From NCBI GenBank assembly GCA_002712305.1, contig PATE01000114.1, positions 1 to 30,887 on the forward strand: a DNA stretch of 30,887 nt. Reading direction: 5' to 3'. Below are positions 7,563-15,771 of the stretch, in pieces. Under the pieces are notes generated by a model. The model had not been told where the DNA came from. It did not search any database and saw nothing but the letters and a program-made list of their open reading frames with translations. This DNA comes from Gemmatimonadota bacterium (GTDB lineage Bacteria > Latescibacterota > UBA2968 > UBA8231). Position 1 is the first letter of the stretch. Each line of letters begins with the position of its first letter. Both the position numbers and the translations under genes were made by a program.

Positions 7563-8294
7563 TCAGGGAAGCTGAAAGTGTCCATCCGCCACCTGCTCGC
7601 ACGTCGCTTGATATCGCTGAGGTGTATCGGTGGAAAGTAGCTGGCCCTGAAGGCGATGTCCAACCAGAGGCGCGCCGTCCTGAAGCATTGCCGGGAAGAC
7701 ATGGGTGGCAAAATCGGGTGTCCCTTGCGGCGGAATGGCAGCCACGACGGTGGATTCCAGGACATAGACGCCGGCATTGATCAGATAGTCCTCAAAAACC
7801 TGATCAGGCAATGGTTTTTCGATGAGTCGATCAATGCGTGCGTCCTGCGTCAGGCCCACGATGCCTCGGTCGCCCGGATCGGGCATCCAGACAAGGCCGA
7901 TCGTCGCGGCAGCCTTTCGGACTCGATGTTCAGCCCACAAGGCGCTGAGATCCGCGTTGATGAGATTGTCACCATAGTAGACGAGGAAATCTTCATCCTC
8001 AAAGAACCCCGATCGTGCCACGTCGCGGACAGCACCGGCCGTCCCCAGCAACCGGGGTTCATCTGCATAACGGAGGCGGACGCCGAAGCGATCTCCGTCT
8101 CCAAAGTGGTCTTTGATGGCCTCTGGCAGGTGGTGGAGGTTGATCACGAGATCGTCAAATCCGTGTGTACGCAGTAACTGCACGACGTGCTCGAGCAGGG
8201 GACGCCCGGCGATGGGAATCATCGGTTTTGGCACTCGATCGGTAAGTGGGCGCAGTCGCTCTCCGCGACCGGCGGCCAGAATCATCGCCTTCAT
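7563..8294 (-). CDS. hddC: Sugar-1-phosphate nucleotidyltransferase, HddC/mannose-1-phosphate guanylyltransferase-like
   Basis: 243 aa from the ATG at 8294, which gives the classic start MKAMILAAGRGERLRPLTD and overlaps the epimerase stop as ATGA. Longer in-frame starts would read back into the epimerase gene. The nucleotide-binding signature AAGRGERLRPLTDRVPKPM is at 7-25, the metal-binding Asp is in YYGDNLIN, and EKPLPD and the INAGVYVLE segment follow in the usual order. It lacks the C-terminal left-handed beta-helix or cupin of bifunctional enzymes. It should join an NTP to a sugar 1-phosphate. The adjacent heptose kinase and isomerase genes suggest GTP and D-glycero-alpha-D-manno-heptose 1-phosphate, but nucleotide and sugar choice are inference; the symbol is by context. 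Confidence 0.85.
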   Translation of the reverse strand: MKAMILAAGRGERLRPLTDRVPKPMIPIAGRPLLEHVVQLLRTHGFDDLVINLHHLPEAIKDHFGDGDRFGVRLRYADEPRLLGTAGAVRDVARSGFFEDEDFLVYYGDNLINADLSALWAEHRVRKAAATIGLVWMPDPGDRGIVGLTQDARIDRLIEKPLPDQVFEDYLINAGVYVLESTVVAAIPPQGTPDFATHVFPAMLQDGAPLVGHRLQGQLLSTDTPQRYQATCEQVADGHFQLP

Positions 8295-9415
8295 GCCGAT
8301 GAGTGGCTTTGGCGCAGCACGCCGGCTGCTCGCATCGCCGTCTGGGTTTTCGCGTAGAAGTCGGCGAGGGTGGGTTGCTGTTTCACCCACTCCACGTAGT
8401 CGCCGTAGATCGAGTGCAGGTCGTGGGCCCTTTCCCAGCCGAGTTGTTCCAGGGCGGCGGCAGTGGACACCGTGTGGCGTGTGTCGCCGAAGCGAAACTC
8501 ACCACTGATCAGAGGTTCGATGTGGTCCTTGCCGCACACGGATCGTAACCGATTCGCTGCCTCCAGGACCGTGGTCGCATCCTGCCCGGCTACGTTGAAG
8601 CACCGGTCGACGGCCTGGGCATGCTCAAGGCAGAGGACATTGGCGCGAGCCACATCTTCGACATGGATATAGTCACGTCTCTGCAGACCGTCCTCGTAGA
8701 CGATCGGCGGTTCATCGTGGAGTAAGCGCAGGGTGAAGATTCGCGCGATCCCACTGTAGGCATTGAAGAACGAGTTCCGCGGGCCCTGAACGATGGAGTA
8801 CCGCATGTTCGTGACGCCGATGTCGTACTTGCGCCCGAGGTTCAGGGAGGTCAATTCGAGGGCGTATTTGGAAATGCCATACGCCGTGTGTGGCTTGACC
8901 TTCTCTTCGCTTATCAGAACAGAGGACGCGGGGGTCTGGCAAACCGGGCAGCGTACCTCCCATTCTCCTCGTTCCAGTTGCTCGGCGCTGCGGAAGCCGG
9001 GTTGAAAAACGCCGTGTTGATCACACGTGTAGGTCCCTTCTCCATAGACGGACTGGGAGGAGGCAAGCACCACACGTTCCACGGGAAGTCTGTCGGCGAC
9101 GATGATCTCGAAAAGCAGAGCCGTACTGGTGGTGTTTACATCGAAGAAGGTGCTGAAGTCTGGCATGTAGTCCTGATAGGCGGCCAGATGGACAACACCC
9201 TCGACTCCGTCGAGGGCTTGGCGCATGGCGATCGGATCGCGTACATCGCCCTGGATTCGTTCGATGTCTGTAGGTAGATAGGCAGGCCAACCGTGTGGAT
9301 GAACGCGCGGTTGAAGAAGGTCCAGGACTCGAACCTCGTACCCTTTGCTCAGAAGATGGTCGACGGTATGGGAGCCGATAAAACCGGCGCCACCCGTGAC
9401 GAGAATACGCTTCAT
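8291..9415 (-). CDS. NAD-dependent epimerase/dehydratase (extended SDR) with zinc-knuckle-like insert
   Basis: 374 aa. The Rossmann motif TGGAGFIG is at 7-14, Asp59 follows GDVRD, HLAA is near 77, a serine-rich ASSQSVYGEG segment runs from 118, and YGISK gives Tyr179 and Lys183, so it should be a working nucleotide-sugar epimerase, dehydratase or reductase. Between the VYG strand and the catalytic Tyr there is a ~45-residue insert containing CDQH (131-134) and CPVC (156-159), a CxxH/CxxC pair that could hold zinc. The same insert is known to me from proteins annotated as dTDP-L-rhamnose 4-epimerase-like. It is first in the minus-strand heptose string and overlaps the nucleotidyltransferase by 4 bases, so it probably modifies the GDP-heptose. 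The exact reaction is unknown. Confidence 0.88.
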   Translation of the reverse strand: MKRILVTGGAGFIGSHTVDHLLSKGYEVRVLDLLQPRVHPHGWPAYLPTDIERIQGDVRDPIAMRQALDGVEGVVHLAAYQDYMPDFSTFFDVNTTSTALLFEIIVADRLPVERVVLASSQSVYGEGTYTCDQHGVFQPGFRSAEQLERGEWEVRCPVCQTPASSVLISEEKVKPHTAYGISKYALELTSLNLGRKYDIGVTNMRYSIVQGPRNSFFNAYSGIARIFTLRLLHDEPPIVYEDGLQRRDYIHVEDVARANVLCLEHAQAVDRCFNVAGQDATTVLEAANRLRSVCGKDHIEPLISGEFRFGDTRHTVSTAAALEQLGWERAHDLHSIYGDYVEWVKQQPTLADFYAKTQTAMRAAGVLRQSHSSA

Positions 9416-9498
9416 CGGGTCGGGAATCGAAAGGGGGTATCAGGTTGTTTGCGTTGGATACAAATATAGTGTTCACACGGTGTTACGCGCGAAGGCTG

Positions 9499-9527
9499 TT
9501 GACACTTTCGTAAACCCGTCGAATACT
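9499..9527 (+). promoter_or_regulatory. Predicted sigma70-type promoter of the SGNH/YfhO/DUF2723 genes
   Basis: A perfect TTGACA (9499-9504) and AATACT (9522-9527, four of six matches to TATAAT) are separated by exactly 17 bases. Transcription would start near 9534. The site lies in the 123-bp divergent gap between the epimerase and SGNH genes. On the opposite strand only a TATATT-like -10 near 9463-9468 is visible, without a fitting -35. A short palindrome GTGTTCACAC (9469-9478) lies between the two and could be an operator, but it is too short to claim. Confidence 0.6.
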
Positions 9528-9574
9528 TTCCTCTCTCCTTGATCAGCTCGACTCGCAACGACCGTGAGACAACT

Positions 9575-10753
9575 GTGGCACCTTCCTCTGTGAGAGCAGC
9601 CGGCCTCGCCGTGGTGGCAACCGTACTGGCGGTGAGTCTTGCAGAGATCCTGCTCACGGTTCTGGCGCCGCAGATTCACCGGCTCCCTGATGTCTGGGAA
9701 CACGACCCCCAACTGGGTTGGCGCCATCGGCCTTCTGCCACGGGCAGACTCAAGACCCCCGAGTTCGACGTCCTGTACCGATTTGATGTGCAGGGAATCC
9801 GCACGGATGGCGATTCGCCTCCTCAAGACACCGCCCCTCAACATGGATCGCCAGGGATCGGCCTGTACGGCGACTCTTTCGCCGAGGGGTGGGGGGTCGA
9901 CCAGGAACAGAGCGTGTCAGGCCAGTTGCAGGCCCTGCTCAAGCAGGACTGGCCCAGAGCTCGAGTCGACAATATGGGTGTCGCCGGCTACGGTACGGAC
10001 CAGCAACTTCTGCTGTACAAGAGATCTGCCCAACTCCAGGCGCACGATATCGTCCTTGTCCTCTTCTACGGGAATGACCTGTGGAACAATGCCTCTCGAC
10101 AGGGGATCGGAGCGCAGCGAGGGGATAAGCCGTTCTTCCGTCTCGATACCGACGGCCGACTTCGCCTCCATGGGGTGCCGGTGCCCCGAGACCCGGGGTG
10201 GGATCGACTACCATCATTCTTGGACCACAGCGCACGGCACTATCACATCTTCTCGCTGTTGGAGAAGGCCTTGAAAAAGACCGAGATCACCGTGGGCAGG
10301 CAGGATGCGTTTTATGCAGCTCTCTATGGGGAGCGGTCGTCGGAGATCGAGGCACAGTGGGAACTGACGTGTCGCTTGCTCGCTCGATTTCGTGACGACG
10401 TGGAAGCCGATGGTCGCGCTTTCGCCGTGATTCACGTTCCCTCCATCGCACAGGTTGACTCGGTTCACTGGGCGAAAAAACGCACGCGTTTCGGACTGAC
10501 GCGGGAGTACGACCTGCAGAAGCCGAATCGAATTCTGTCCGAGTGGGCACTCGACGAAGGTGTGGCGTATCTCGACCTGCAGCCCGCCTTTCTCGAAAGG
10601 CAGATGGCGGGCGAGACGCTCTACTACGAGGACAGTCACTGGCGTGCGCAAGGGCATCGTCTCGCCGCCAGAGAGACGATGGAATTTCTGCGCGAGGTGT
10701 TTCTCAACGCGGGGCCTTCGAACGTGAAGGATCGGCTCCACCGTGACGGCTAG
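9575..10753 (+). CDS. Membrane-anchored SGNH/GDSL-type hydrolase-like protein
   Basis: 392 aa from GTG 9575. A TTG at 9539 is in frame, but it would lie only about 5 bases after the predicted transcription start; GTG 9590 is also possible. One N-terminal transmembrane helix (VVATVLAVSLAEILLTVLAP) anchors a large outer domain. SGNH blocks are present: GDSFAEGWGV with nucleophile Ser101, the Gly of GVAGYGTDQ, Asn167 in YGNDLWNN, and DSHWRAQGH with Asp353 and His355. This arrangement matches AlgX/AlgJ-like or PatB-like surface O-acetyltransferases and esterases acting on glycans. The stop overlaps the YfhO-type gene by 11 bases. It probably adds or removes acyl groups on an extracellular polysaccharide; which one is inference. 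Confidence 0.82.
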   Translation: MAPSSVRAAGLAVVATVLAVSLAEILLTVLAPQIHRLPDVWEHDPQLGWRHRPSATGRLKTPEFDVLYRFDVQGIRTDGDSPPQDTAPQHGSPGIGLYGDSFAEGWGVDQEQSVSGQLQALLKQDWPRARVDNMGVAGYGTDQQLLLYKRSAQLQAHDIVLVLFYGNDLWNNASRQGIGAQRGDKPFFRLDTDGRLRLHGVPVPRDPGWDRLPSFLDHSARHYHIFSLLEKALKKTEITVGRQDAFYAALYGERSSEIEAQWELTCRLLARFRDDVEADGRAFAVIHVPSIAQVDSVHWAKKRTRFGLTREYDLQKPNRILSEWALDEGVAYLDLQPAFLERQMAGETLYYEDSHWRAQGHRLAARETMEFLREVFLNAGPSNVKDRLHRDG

Positions 10754-13241
10754 GAACTTCGATCGCCAAACGCTCTGGGCTGTCGGGGGCGTGTGTGCCC
10801 TCGTCGTCTGGTTTTTCGCCGACGCCGCCTTGGGCAGCGGTGCGTTCTTCGTCCAGGACGTGATGGCGCAGAATGTACCGTTCCGCCATCACCTGCATGC
10901 CGCAGTGAGTCGGGGTACTCTTCCGCTGTGGGTGCCCGAGATCAATGCAGGTTTTCCGCTGTTTGCCGAGGGGCAGGTGGGAGCACTGTATCCCCCGAAT
11001 CTGCTCTTCGCCATGTGGTTGTCGCCTTGGCAGGCGGTGAACGCGAGTGTGGTGACACACCTGATGTTGGCTGCGGCCACGATGGTGGTCCTGCTTCGGC
11101 ATCTAGGGTCAGGCCTCTGTGGCGCAATCGTGGGGGGGCTCAGCTATGGCTTGAGTGGGTATCTCGTGGTGCGTGCCATGTCTCCGAACTTTCTCGCCGT
11201 GGCCTCACTGTTGCCCGCTTTGTTGCTCTTTGTGGATGCCACCGTCACCGAGGCACGGCGACGGCCGCTGTTGTGGGCCAGTGCCATTGTTGCGCTGCAG
11301 TGTTTGGCCGGTCATCCTCAAGCGACCGCCTACGGAGTCGGTGCGGCCATCATCTACGCAGCATTGCGCACGCGCCGTGGACGTCTGTGGGGTCGCGTCG
11401 TGTGGGTCGCCGTCATCGTCGCCGGGGCTGGCGCCTGTCTGGCTGCGGTTCAGCTCTTGCCGACGTTCGAATTGGCCTCCCTGTCGCTGCGATCCGAGGG
11501 CGTGGGTTTCGATCGGTTCGTGCAGATGTCCATGGCGCCCGAACGGCTACTCACGTTGCTGCTGCCGTCCCTGCTCGGCGACGCCTCTACAGGCACCTAC
11601 TGGGGGGCGCAGGGGGACTTCTTCATTCAGATGTGTCCCTATCTCGGAATCCTGGCACTGCCCCTTGCGGGGCTGGCGCTCGGCGAGCGGCGTGAAGCGT
11701 CGACCTTCGCTCTCGGTGTGATTGCTGCGGCGGGTCTCATTCTGTCGTTGGGCAAATACACGGGGTTGTTCGAACTGCTCTATTCCTTGCCGCCCATGCG
11801 CGCCTTCCGAATTCCCACCAGATTCTTGCTCTGGTGGGCCGTTGCCGGTGCTGCCTTGGTGGGGTTGGGGACCGACCGTCTGCTTCAGGGACCCGTGCGA
11901 CGACGGTATTGGCTGGTGAGTGCGTGTCTGCTGCTACTGTGCATCGCGGTCGTCGCCACACTGCTGGGCCGATCGTCCGATCTGGATGTGATGGCTGAGC
12001 GAATGGTGCGATGGCGGGGCCAGCTTATCGAGGAGTTGCTCAGGGCGACGTTGATCTTGGGGCTGTTTGCGCTCCTGGTCGTGTCGAATCGCTGGCGCCA
12101 GGGATTGGGGCGAACCGGTGTTGGGATCGTGATCCCCCTGGTTGTGCTTGCAGATCTGGGTGGCTTCGGACGTGGATTCAATGCCGTCATCGACCCGTCG
12201 GTCTACGAGCGGGTGCCACAAACGGTGTCGGCCATCCTGCTCGATCAGGCCCCTCCGACATCGCCCATGACACCTGACTCGGGTCAAGCCCTCTATCGGG
12301 TCGCAAGTCTCGTCAACGAATCGAATAGTCATCTCGATTGGCATTCGGGATGGCGCCGCAATCTGCAAGACTATCGTCAGTATCCTGAGACGCTCCGCCA
12401 CTACACAGGGGGGCTGTTCGGGCTGGCCAATGCCGAGCCAGGTTGGAGCCCCCTGCACCTGGCAAGGCACTGGGAGGTGGCGCAGGGGTTTCCGGCCCTG
12501 TTACCGTTGGCCAGCGTCGCGTATCTGGTGATTCCGAGACCGTCGACTGCTCACGCTTCTCACCTTCGGCTTCCTGCGACATCGATGTTTGCCGTCGAAC
12601 GCGTCCCCGTGCCACTGCCGAGAGCGTATGTCGTTCATGAGGCGATCGTCATCGAGGATGACGAGGACCGTGTCCGCGCTCTGTTGTCGAATTTCGATCC
12701 CTTCCGACGTGCCCTGCTCAGTTCGGGGCAGTCCATGTTTGCTGAAGAACACGGCTCACTACAGGCGGCTCGGGTTGCGGCGTATGATCCTACCCGGGTT
12801 GTCATCGATCTACCACGCCTGACGAAGACTGGTTATCTGATTCTCACCGACACGGCCTATCCGGGATGGGTGGCTCGCGTCGATGGCGAGGTGACACCGA
12901 TCGAAACGGCGAATCATGTGTTTCGAGGCGTCCGCGTGCCGCCCTCCGCCCGCCGGGTGGTATTCGACTTCGAACCTGCGTCGCTGATGGTTGGCGGCTG
13001 GCTCAGTTGCGTTGCAGGTCTCTGTTGGCTGGGCGCTTTCTGGTGGACACGCCGACGCCGGGCGGAGGATCGTCAGCATGTATTTCAGGACTCGCCCACG
13101 AGCGAGTTGCCCGTATGCTCCAGAGCCTGGCTCGTCCAGGGCGTCCTCATCCTCCTGTTGTATGGCCTGGCGATGCGAACAAGCCAGTGGCTGTCGTGGA
13201 GCGAGCGGCTGGATGTGCAGAAAATGATCGGTGCCGGATGA
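10743..13241 (+). CDS. YfhO-family multi-pass membrane protein (GT-C-like)
   Basis: 832 aa, GTG start inside the SGNH gene with AAGGA 11 bases upstream. An N-terminal helix is followed by an extracytoplasmic loop with FFVQDVMAQNVPFRHHLH and LPLWVPEINAGFPLFAEGQVGALYPPN, the hallmark of bacterial YfhO proteins (PF09586), including a catalytic-type acidic residue in the first loop. Roughly a dozen hydrophobic helices follow. The outer C-terminal part carries the family's beta-rich motif GYLILTDTAYPGWVARVDG before two last helices. YfhO of Bacillus is implicated in glycosylating lipoteichoic acid; family members are thought to transfer sugars from lipid carriers. The overlap with both neighbours (11 bases each) suggests a tightly coupled surface-glycan unit. 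Confidence 0.88.
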   Translation: MTARNFDRQTLWAVGGVCALVVWFFADAALGSGAFFVQDVMAQNVPFRHHLHAAVSRGTLPLWVPEINAGFPLFAEGQVGALYPPNLLFAMWLSPWQAVNASVVTHLMLAAATMVVLLRHLGSGLCGAIVGGLSYGLSGYLVVRAMSPNFLAVASLLPALLLFVDATVTEARRRPLLWASAIVALQCLAGHPQATAYGVGAAIIYAALRTRRGRLWGRVVWVAVIVAGAGACLAAVQLLPTFELASLSLRSEGVGFDRFVQMSMAPERLLTLLLPSLLGDASTGTYWGAQGDFFIQMCPYLGILALPLAGLALGERREASTFALGVIAAAGLILSLGKYTGLFELLYSLPPMRAFRIPTRFLLWWAVAGAALVGLGTDRLLQGPVRRRYWLVSACLLLLCIAVVATLLGRSSDLDVMAERMVRWRGQLIEELLRATLILGLFALLVVSNRWRQGLGRTGVGIVIPLVVLADLGGFGRGFNAVIDPSVYERVPQTVSAILLDQAPPTSPMTPDSGQALYRVASLVNESNSHLDWHSGWRRNLQDYRQYPETLRHYTGGLFGLANAEPGWSPLHLARHWEVAQGFPALLPLASVAYLVIPRPSTAHASHLRLPATSMFAVERVPVPLPRAYVVHEAIVIEDDEDRVRALLSNFDPFRRALLSSGQSMFAEEHGSLQAARVAAYDPTRVVIDLPRLTKTGYLILTDTAYPGWVARVDGEVTPIETANHVFRGVRVPPSARRVVFDFEPASLMVGGWLSCVAGLCWLGAFWWTRRRRAEDRQHVFQDSPTSELPVCSRAWLVQGVLILLLYGLAMRTSQWLSWSERLDVQKMIGAG

Positions 13242-15156
13242 CAATCCGCCGGGGCCGGACGGCGATCCGCCAGATGAGACACCGCCGATGAAGATCGCCG
13301 AGTACGGGCCGAGCGTCGGCGTCTTCCTCGCTGCGTTGGCGACGTATCTGCTGACCCTGTGCCCGGGCGTCTACACCGAGGGTGCGGGGGAGTTGATTGG
13401 TGCGGCCTATCTGCTCGGAACACCCCATCCGACAGGATATCCGCTATTCGTCCTGCTCGGGCGAGTGGTTACAGTCTTGTTACCCCTCCAGAGTCCTGCT
13501 GTCGAGATCAATGTAGCCACGGCTCTGTTCGCCGCGATCGCTGCAGCGACGCTGACCGGGTTGCTGCGATCTCGCGGTGTCGGGTCCATAGCTGCCCTGG
13601 TGGCGGGCCTGGCCCTGGCCTGGGGGCAGGTCTTCTGGACGCAGGCCGTGATCGCCGAAGTGTATGGACTGTTTGTCGCCGTGACCCTGCTGGCCGTCGC
13701 CAGTTGCCTGGCTGCGTCTGCGGCACCCACCTCGCTGCGCCGAGCGATCTTGGCCGGGTATCTGTGTGGACTCGCGGTCACGACCCATCTGCAGGCCATC
13801 CTCGTTCTGCCCATGGCTGCCGGGCTGGCTCTGTGGCCAAGATGGCAATGGGCACGATCGCAGAGCCGAGGTCAGCTGTTGGCTGTGGGGCCCTTTCTTG
13901 GGGGGGGTGTGCTTGGACTTAGCGTCTGGCTCTACCTACCGTTGCGTAATGGACGGGGGCCGGGTTTCCACTGGGCCGAGATCACGACATCCTCTGGATT
14001 TTGGCACTATCTGACGGCCGCAGACTATCGGGCCTCCTTCTTTGATCTTCCTTGGGCCGCCGTGATGCGCAATGCGGAGCGGTTCATGGAGATCTGGCTC
14101 CAGGAATGGTCGCTGTTGGGTGTGTTCATCGGTCTGGTGGGCATCCTGCGACTGTGGCGTCTCGATCGCTCGCTGCTGACGATCATCGGAGGCGCCCTGC
14201 TGCTCAATCTTCTCGTGGCCCTCAACTATCACCGAGATCCTGCCGGTTTCGGCGTGTTCTTCCTGCTCGCACTCACTTGCGGTGCCTCTCTGATCGGATA
14301 CGGCGCCGATGAATTGATCTCTCGATGGCGTCGCCCTGCGTCCGGCGTGTTGATCGGGTTTTGTCTGTGGCTTGTGACCACTCATTTCTCCCAGGCCGAT
14401 CATTCACAGGTTCGACTCCCGGGGCAATACGGCCGAGATCTGCTGGCCGGTCTGCCCGAGGGGGCCGTCCTGCTGATCGAGGGAGACGACATCGCCTTCG
14501 TCGTAGACTATCTGCAGCGACTGGAAGGCGTTCGTCCCGATATCGAGGTCTATAACCGACAGGGCCGCGGGCGTACTCTGGCCCAGAATGGTGTCAGAGT
14601 TGGGCGACAGCGAGAACACGAACGGCGCGAAGCGGAACTGTGGCGACAGGGCAGGGATCTCTATGTGGTTGTCATCCGCCGGCCACCCGTGGCAGGGGTT
14701 CGCTTCGTTCCGCATGGTCTGGCCTACCGGTTGGAAGGGCCAAGGACGCCGCCACGCACGGCCGACATCGTAGACCCAACCCAACGGTTGTTGCAGGCTG
14801 GGGCGGGAGGGCATCAGGTTGCGGATCCGCGGCTGGCAAAACTGGCGGCGAACTATTGGTGGATGGCGGGGGAGTCCTTTGGCGCCCGTGGAGATACGGC
14901 CAAAGCTGTGGCCGCCTATCTGGAGGCGGCCAACGTCGCCGATCGATCTCAGTCGACGCTCTACAATGTCAGCCTTAGATTGTTGAACCACAACGAATTA
15001 GAAGAAGCACTTGAAACGATAGAGAAAGCGATTTCGATCGATCCACTGCAGGAGGGCCCTTATCGTCTGGCCTCTCAGATCCTTCGTGGACTCGAACGGA
15101 ACCACGAACGGGATCAACTGCACAAACGAGCACAATTTTGGGGGGTCTTTCCTTGA
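13231..15156 (+). CDS. DUF2723-family GT-C membrane protein with C-terminal TPR-like repeats
   Basis: 641 aa. GTG 13231 overlaps the YfhO stop by 11 bases; ATG 13288 (MKIAEYGPSVG) is the other plausible start and would drop a Pro/Asp-rich leader. The first helix is followed by CPGVYTEGAGELIGAAYLLG and TPHPTGYPLF, the diagnostic DUF2723 (PF11028) pattern, here with Glu in place of the usual Asp before LI. About ten further helices end near residue 395. The soluble C-terminus contains a Rossmann-like stretch and then TPR-type helices (AVAAYLEAANVADRSQSTLY, ELEEALETIEKAISIDP). The family is related to protein O-mannosyltransferases (TMEM260 in animals). It is therefore likely to transfer sugar to secreted proteins or glycans outside the cytoplasm. 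Confidence 0.88.
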   Translation: MPDDNPPGPDGDPPDETPPMKIAEYGPSVGVFLAALATYLLTLCPGVYTEGAGELIGAAYLLGTPHPTGYPLFVLLGRVVTVLLPLQSPAVEINVATALFAAIAAATLTGLLRSRGVGSIAALVAGLALAWGQVFWTQAVIAEVYGLFVAVTLLAVASCLAASAAPTSLRRAILAGYLCGLAVTTHLQAILVLPMAAGLALWPRWQWARSQSRGQLLAVGPFLGGGVLGLSVWLYLPLRNGRGPGFHWAEITTSSGFWHYLTAADYRASFFDLPWAAVMRNAERFMEIWLQEWSLLGVFIGLVGILRLWRLDRSLLTIIGGALLLNLLVALNYHRDPAGFGVFFLLALTCGASLIGYGADELISRWRRPASGVLIGFCLWLVTTHFSQADHSQVRLPGQYGRDLLAGLPEGAVLLIEGDDIAFVVDYLQRLEGVRPDIEVYNRQGRGRTLAQNGVRVGRQREHERREAELWRQGRDLYVVVIRRPPVAGVRFVPHGLAYRLEGPRTPPRTADIVDPTQRLLQAGAGGHQVADPRLAKLAANYWWMAGESFGARGDTAKAVAAYLEAANVADRSQSTLYNVSLRLLNHNELEEALETIEKAISIDPLQEGPYRLASQILRGLERNHERDQLHKRAQFWGVFP

Positions 15157-15181
15157 CTTCCAGGGTGGACCCCGTTACTTT
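15153..15181 (+). promoter_or_regulatory. Possible weak promoter before the PtsN-like gene
   Basis: TTGACT overlaps the DUF2723 stop codon and is followed, after 17 bases, by TACTTT (three of six matches). It would give a leader of about 95 bases before the EIIA ATG. The 132-bp gap has no other clear signal and no obvious terminator, so the downstream genes may simply be read through from 9534. Confidence 0.25.
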
Positions 15182-15288
15182 CGCGACCGTCTTGTAGAGG
15201 CTACGGCTTGAGGTTCGTAGTGGCCCGTTTATCCGCGACAGACCCCACCTAATCACCGCATTTCGCAAGGCTACCTGCCGCCCCGCTT

Positions 15289-15744
15289 ATGGACAAATGG
15301 GATCGAATCCTCCGCAAGGACAACGTCGTCGTCGACCTTCAGTCACGACGAAAGTTCGACGTCCTGCGCGAACTGTCCGCCGTTTTCGACAACGACGACG
15401 CGATCGAGGACCCGAAGCAGTTTCTCGCCGATCTGATTCGCCGCGAGCAACAGGGTTCGACCGGTATCGGCAAAGGCGTTGCCGTTCCGCACGCGCACGA
15501 GGATTCCATCCTTCGACAGATTCTGGCGATCGGGATCTCTCGCGAGGGCATCGACTTCGATTCCGCCGACGATGCCCCCGTCCACATCGTCGCGCTGCTG
15601 GGCACGCCCCGGAAACACCAGAAACAGCACATGGAACTGCTCGCAGAGCTGTCCCGGCTGCTGCAACAGGATCAGGTTCGCGACGATCTCGTGGCGGCAG
15701 CAAGTGCCGCCGATGTGCTCGCCATCTTCAAATCTGGCGGGTGA
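15289..15744 (+). CDS. PTS EIIA type-2 domain protein (PtsN-like)
   Basis: 151 aa, a complete single PTS_EIIA_2 domain. The motif GSTGIGKGVAVPHAHED carries the phosphorylated His68; LGTPRKHQKQHMELLAELSRLL is the usual following helix. Fused EIIB or EIIC domains are absent, so this is a stand-alone regulatory type like PtsN (EIIANtr) or the EIIA-like proteins common in lineages that lack sugar PTS. Such proteins take phosphate from HPr/EINtr and regulate potassium and nitrogen functions or other enzymes. No HPr or EI gene is in the window. It precedes the helicase-dead subunit gene by 27 bases, so cotranscription with the recombination genes is likely. Confidence 0.9.
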   Translation: MDKWDRILRKDNVVVDLQSRRKFDVLRELSAVFDNDDAIEDPKQFLADLIRREQQGSTGIGKGVAVPHAHEDSILRQILAIGISREGIDFDSADDAPVHIVALLGTPRKHQKQHMELLAELSRLLQQDQVRDDLVAAASAADVLAIFKSGG

Positions 15745-15771
15745 GTCCGGTGTGGGCGCAGCGTGTTGCCC

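Noticed and set aside
7511-7777. Minus-strand frame crossing the end of the nucleotidyltransferase gene into the gap
   Set aside because: Out of frame with a well-conserved gene; the part in the gap is about 16 codons without supporting signals.
9469-9478. Palindrome GTGTTCACAC as an operator in the divergent gap
   Set aside because: Four-base arms are too likely by chance; no second copy found.
14404-14991. Long antisense frame inside the DUF2723 gene
   Set aside because: No motifs; antisense open frames are common at this GC content and the sense gene is strongly supported.
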